From contig PDUO01000083.1 in NCBI GenBank assembly GCA_003008705.1, positions 4,506 to 68,505 on the forward strand: 64,000 nt of DNA, given 5' to 3'. The stretch is from Pezicula radicicola (lineage: Eukaryota > Ascomycota > Leotiomycetes > Helotiales > Dermateaceae). The notes below the pieces were generated by a model. The model saw only the letters and a list, made by a program, of their open reading frames with translations. It searched no databases and had not been told where the DNA came from. The position numbers were made by a program, and so were the translations under genes. Shown here piece after piece: positions 61,316 through 64,000 of this stretch (position 1 is the stretch's first letter; every line of letters begins with the position of its first letter).

Positions 61316-62530
61316 CTTGAGCTGGATATATTTGTTTGGGAAATTTGTGTCCGCCGGCACACTTTTGTCAGAGTAGAAGCCTTTCTTTCGCTGGTTCTAG
61401 TGAAATTTTCGTTGTATTGGATGTTTACGCCTGGAAGTTTTTTCAATTACCAAGAACCTGTCACAATTCACATTGCATTAAACAACCGTCATATGTGTCC
61501 TTAATTGTGGTGTGAATTGGAGGAGAAATATCCGGGAGTCCAATAATCGTTCCCGCTGGACGTGATAGAGAGAGAGACAAAACACGCCACTACCATTCCC
61601 ATCCTACGTTAATAAATTTAAAACCATTATCTCCATCTCATCTAGCCTTTTACGAAACTCACTGATTGTATCTTCATATCTCCGTAAATGAATGACTTGG
61701 AAAGATGGGAGCTGATTTGACCCTGAAAATCGTCTGTCGAGGAGGTGGTCTGTCGAGTCAGAGGGCGCAGCAGCAGACGGCACGGCTTCACTCCTCGGCT
61801 TAATGATTCTTATCGAAGATGCTGAACTGCTTCGTGGCCATTACCAGCTATTCTGGAGGAAGTCACCGCTACCTGCAGGGGGGCATTTTAGTTTGTTAGC
61901 AACACACAGGTTGCATAAGCGGCAATGACACGCTTCGTGGCACATATAACGATTCATGAATTTGGTTTGAGTTATCGTATGAAGACTACAGCTAGAGATG
62001 CTTATATAGAGTATTAGAACGATAGGCAACAGTAAGCTTTAATACTATAAATTAGGTAGAAATACTACTATCTTATATAACGACTTAATTATATAAAGTA
62101 TACAAGTAGCTATTTTAAAATAAATAAAGTAAACTCTAAATATATTACTAATTATATAAGAATAATATATTTTATATAACTTTTATAAATTATAAAAAAT
62201 TTAACTTTATTAATATTATACTAAGTAATAAACTTATTATTATATAAGTATTTATAAAAAGAATGTTTAATTATATATTAATAAATTATTAAAAAGAGTA
62301 ACATTATAAATATATATAAAGAGTTTATTTATTATTAGTTTATTTTTAAAAAAAATTTAAAGTTAAATATAAGTAAATTTTATAGTTTTTAAAATAAATA
62401 ATAATACTATTATATTTAGTAATAGTAATCTAGTATCTAATATTATAGTTACTTCATTTCTAACTAATATATCCTTAGAATACTTATCTCCTCTAAGTAT
62501 ATCTTCTTAGCTCTTATTGCTAGTATATGT
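61316..62530. other. Intergenic, with an extreme AT island
   Basis: A normal 3' region to about 62030, then an island at 62040-62510 built almost entirely of A and T, then the stop of the minus-strand rhodopsin-like gene. No gene is seen. The island could be a decayed repeat or an AT-rich spacer. Confidence 0.6.
62040..62510. repeat. Extreme AT-rich island
   Basis: About 470 bp with only scattered G and C, rich in TATA and TTTAAA-like steps. It differs from the RIP tracts in lacking recognisable former codons. The borders are abrupt. Confidence 0.65.
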
Positions 62531-63945
62531 CTATTGTTTACACATTCGGGCTATAAGACTCTTTCCGCGTCGTTCGCCTAACTCGAGGTCGTATCCGCCG
62601 GTCAATGTATTAGGGGTGGCAGTACTGGCTTTCCTACTAAAGTCTGACGCGACTGCCTCTGAGGAGTAGCTACTCCCAAGCACCTTTGGGAAATGGCGTC
62701 GAAGAAAGGGTTTGAAATTAGGAAGGCATGCGCAAATAATTCCAACACACATCTCAATAATGCTAAAGTCTTATTAGCGTTAAAAATTCTGTAGTATTGC
62801 AAAGACACGGGGATATAGAAGTGATCTTACGACCATACCGCGTTCTCAGCTCCTACCCCCGTAAAATCTGGCGAATGAATTAGATCCACAATTGTCTTCA
62901 GCCTAATACTGCTAACAATGCAAACACTCGTGGAAGTTAGCATCTCTATTTGATTTGGAACGAGCAAACTTACAGTGTTCCAGTCATAAAGAGGCCAGCT
63001 ATTGCCACTCTCTGTTTCATCGGCAAGTTCAATTTCCGTACCAGCGTTACTGGTAAGATCAGCATCACCACATCAGTTATAATGTTTAGTGAACCATGTG
63101 TCATGAGAATTTTGGCCACATTAATACAACTCCCGCCCGTAATCGTAATATCCCAGTTCTTGGCAATAGGCTGACAGTTGAAGAGAAATTCGAATGACCC
63201 GAGAACAGAGTATAGAACCGTTGCTACTACCACTACCCATACCGCGATCCTAAATGTCTGATATGGCGAGAGCCGAAGGTATAGTAACAAAATCGATAAT
63301 TTGACACACATAAAAGACATGCCATAGAAGACTCCGTTGATTACACCCAACTAATAGAAACGTTAGGAAACATTAAAGATTGGCAAATAAGTATTCTAAC
63401 TAAAGCTCTGAACTCTAACAGTGAGTAGCTTACTTTCAAGAAATGAGGGCTGAACGTTGTCAATGGCACATTCCAGAGGTGGACCCCCAGGCCAAGATTG
63501 ACCACTTTGGAATAGACAGTTAACGAAAAATCCGGTCGAATATATCGTAAGTGATTACTCACAAAGCATAGAAGTAATAACGTAGGAAATCAACAAAACC
63601 TTTATCAAACAGGAGAGGTAAGAATTCGTTCTATTTACATTTGTGCTTTATCGAAGAGTCATACCCATGCTATGATTATCGCGTCTAAACCCAGTTAGTT
63701 CAACGCACTCACTATCCTTAACAGCAGAGAAGCTTACAATCGTCGGATCCTATACTGCGAACGATTATTCCCCTTGTATAAATTCGCAGAAATAGAATCA
63801 AAGTGGCCAGCGGGAACATAATTGCAGTTGTAATAACAATCCGATATCCTTGAGACTCTGGGTTCACGAAGTTCGGGATGACTCCAGGCGGAGGGAGTAA
63901 GGCACCAACGATCTCTTCATTCTCGGTTCGGAGTATAAAACGCAT
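62531..63945 (-). CDS. Rhodopsin-like (PTH11/SAT4-type) seven-helix membrane protein
   Basis: Integral plasma-membrane protein of the fungal rhodopsin domain family. Visible segments in order are MRFILRTENEEIVG with PPPGVIPNFVNPES (extracellular start) and IVITTAIMFPLATLILFLRIYTR (helix 1). The SDDC-like loop and an exon ending DAIIIAWV follow. After it come VVNLGLGVHLWNV, FYGMSFMCVKLSILLLYLRL, FEFLFNCQPIAKNWD, GSLNIITDVVMLILPVTLVRKL, and a last exon SIIEMCVGIICACLPNFKPFLRR with a serine-rich cytosolic tail. GT-AG junctions fit, for example TC|C before IIEMCVG. The start at 63945 is the first ATG of the frame inside the window. Ligand and role are unknown. Confidence 0.78.
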
Positions 63946-64000
63946 GGCTCTAACGATGCAGGAAGGAAACTAAGGATAACAGACTCGTCAAGACAGAGAA

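Noticed and set aside
62040..62510. Centromere or origin call for the AT island
   Set aside because: Too short and with no defining motif; only its composition can be reported.

Overview
The window comes from a filamentous ascomycete (Pezizomycotina). Genes carry short GT-AG introns of about 50-80 bp. Families include Zn2Cys6 regulators, a sugar transporter of the major facilitator superfamily, a cytochrome P450, an ascomycete-type laccase, a GH30 endo-beta-1,6-galactanase and a PTH11/rhodopsin-like membrane protein. Large AT-rich tracts show the signature of repeat-induced point mutation (RIP): almost pure C-to-T and G-to-A change, favouring CpA to TpA. I cannot place the genus; a Leotiomycetes-like background is only a guess.

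Layout. Positions 1-7458 hold a heavily RIP-mutated RecQ-family (telomere-linked-helicase type) gene on the minus strand. Its N-terminal 1984 bp is duplicated in perfect tandem register, with the second copy more mutated. Positions 7459-10380 are another RIP-mutated, unclassified AT-rich repeat. Normal composition starts near 10.4 kb. Then come a sugar transporter (10930-12728), relics of a SnoaL-like gene and an alcohol dehydrogenase (14082-14752), and a metabolic cluster: SDR, zinc alcohol dehydrogenase, SnoaL-like protein, P450, second SDR, TfdB/PheA-type flavin hydroxylase, Zn2Cys6 regulator, two further SDRs and an FAH-family hydrolase (14.9-33.1 kb). A RIP-mutated Tc1/mariner element (33155-34507) closes this region.

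Much of the cluster is broken. The P450 has a frameshift and a GT-to-GG splice donor. The hydroxylase and the regulator carry TGG-to-TAG stops exactly where a conserved tryptophan belongs. One SDR and the FAH hydrolase are riddled with stops. The intact ADH, SnoaL-like protein and SDR look like remnants of a pathway for oxidising and opening an aromatic or alicyclic compound (inference).

From 36.6 kb: a secreted GH30 enzyme, a dimeric alpha/beta-barrel protein, a Baeyer-Villiger monooxygenase with two in-frame stops, and a set consistent with amine use. That set is an intact Zn2Cys6 regulator, a flavin amine oxidase, a RidA imine deaminase and a broken amino-acid permease. Next are a salicylate-hydroxylase-like FAD monooxygenase, a relic of a polyketide-synthase dehydratase domain, a housekeeping glycerol-3-phosphate acyltransferase, a laccase with its C-terminal plug intact, a 470-bp extreme AT island, and a rhodopsin-like membrane protein at the right edge.

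The most notable theme is an accessory catabolic or secondary-metabolite locus caught in decay. Single RIP-type nonsense changes sit inside otherwise well-preserved single-copy-looking genes next to mutated repeats. All exon joins are read by eye from splice consensus and family conservation; none has transcript support here.
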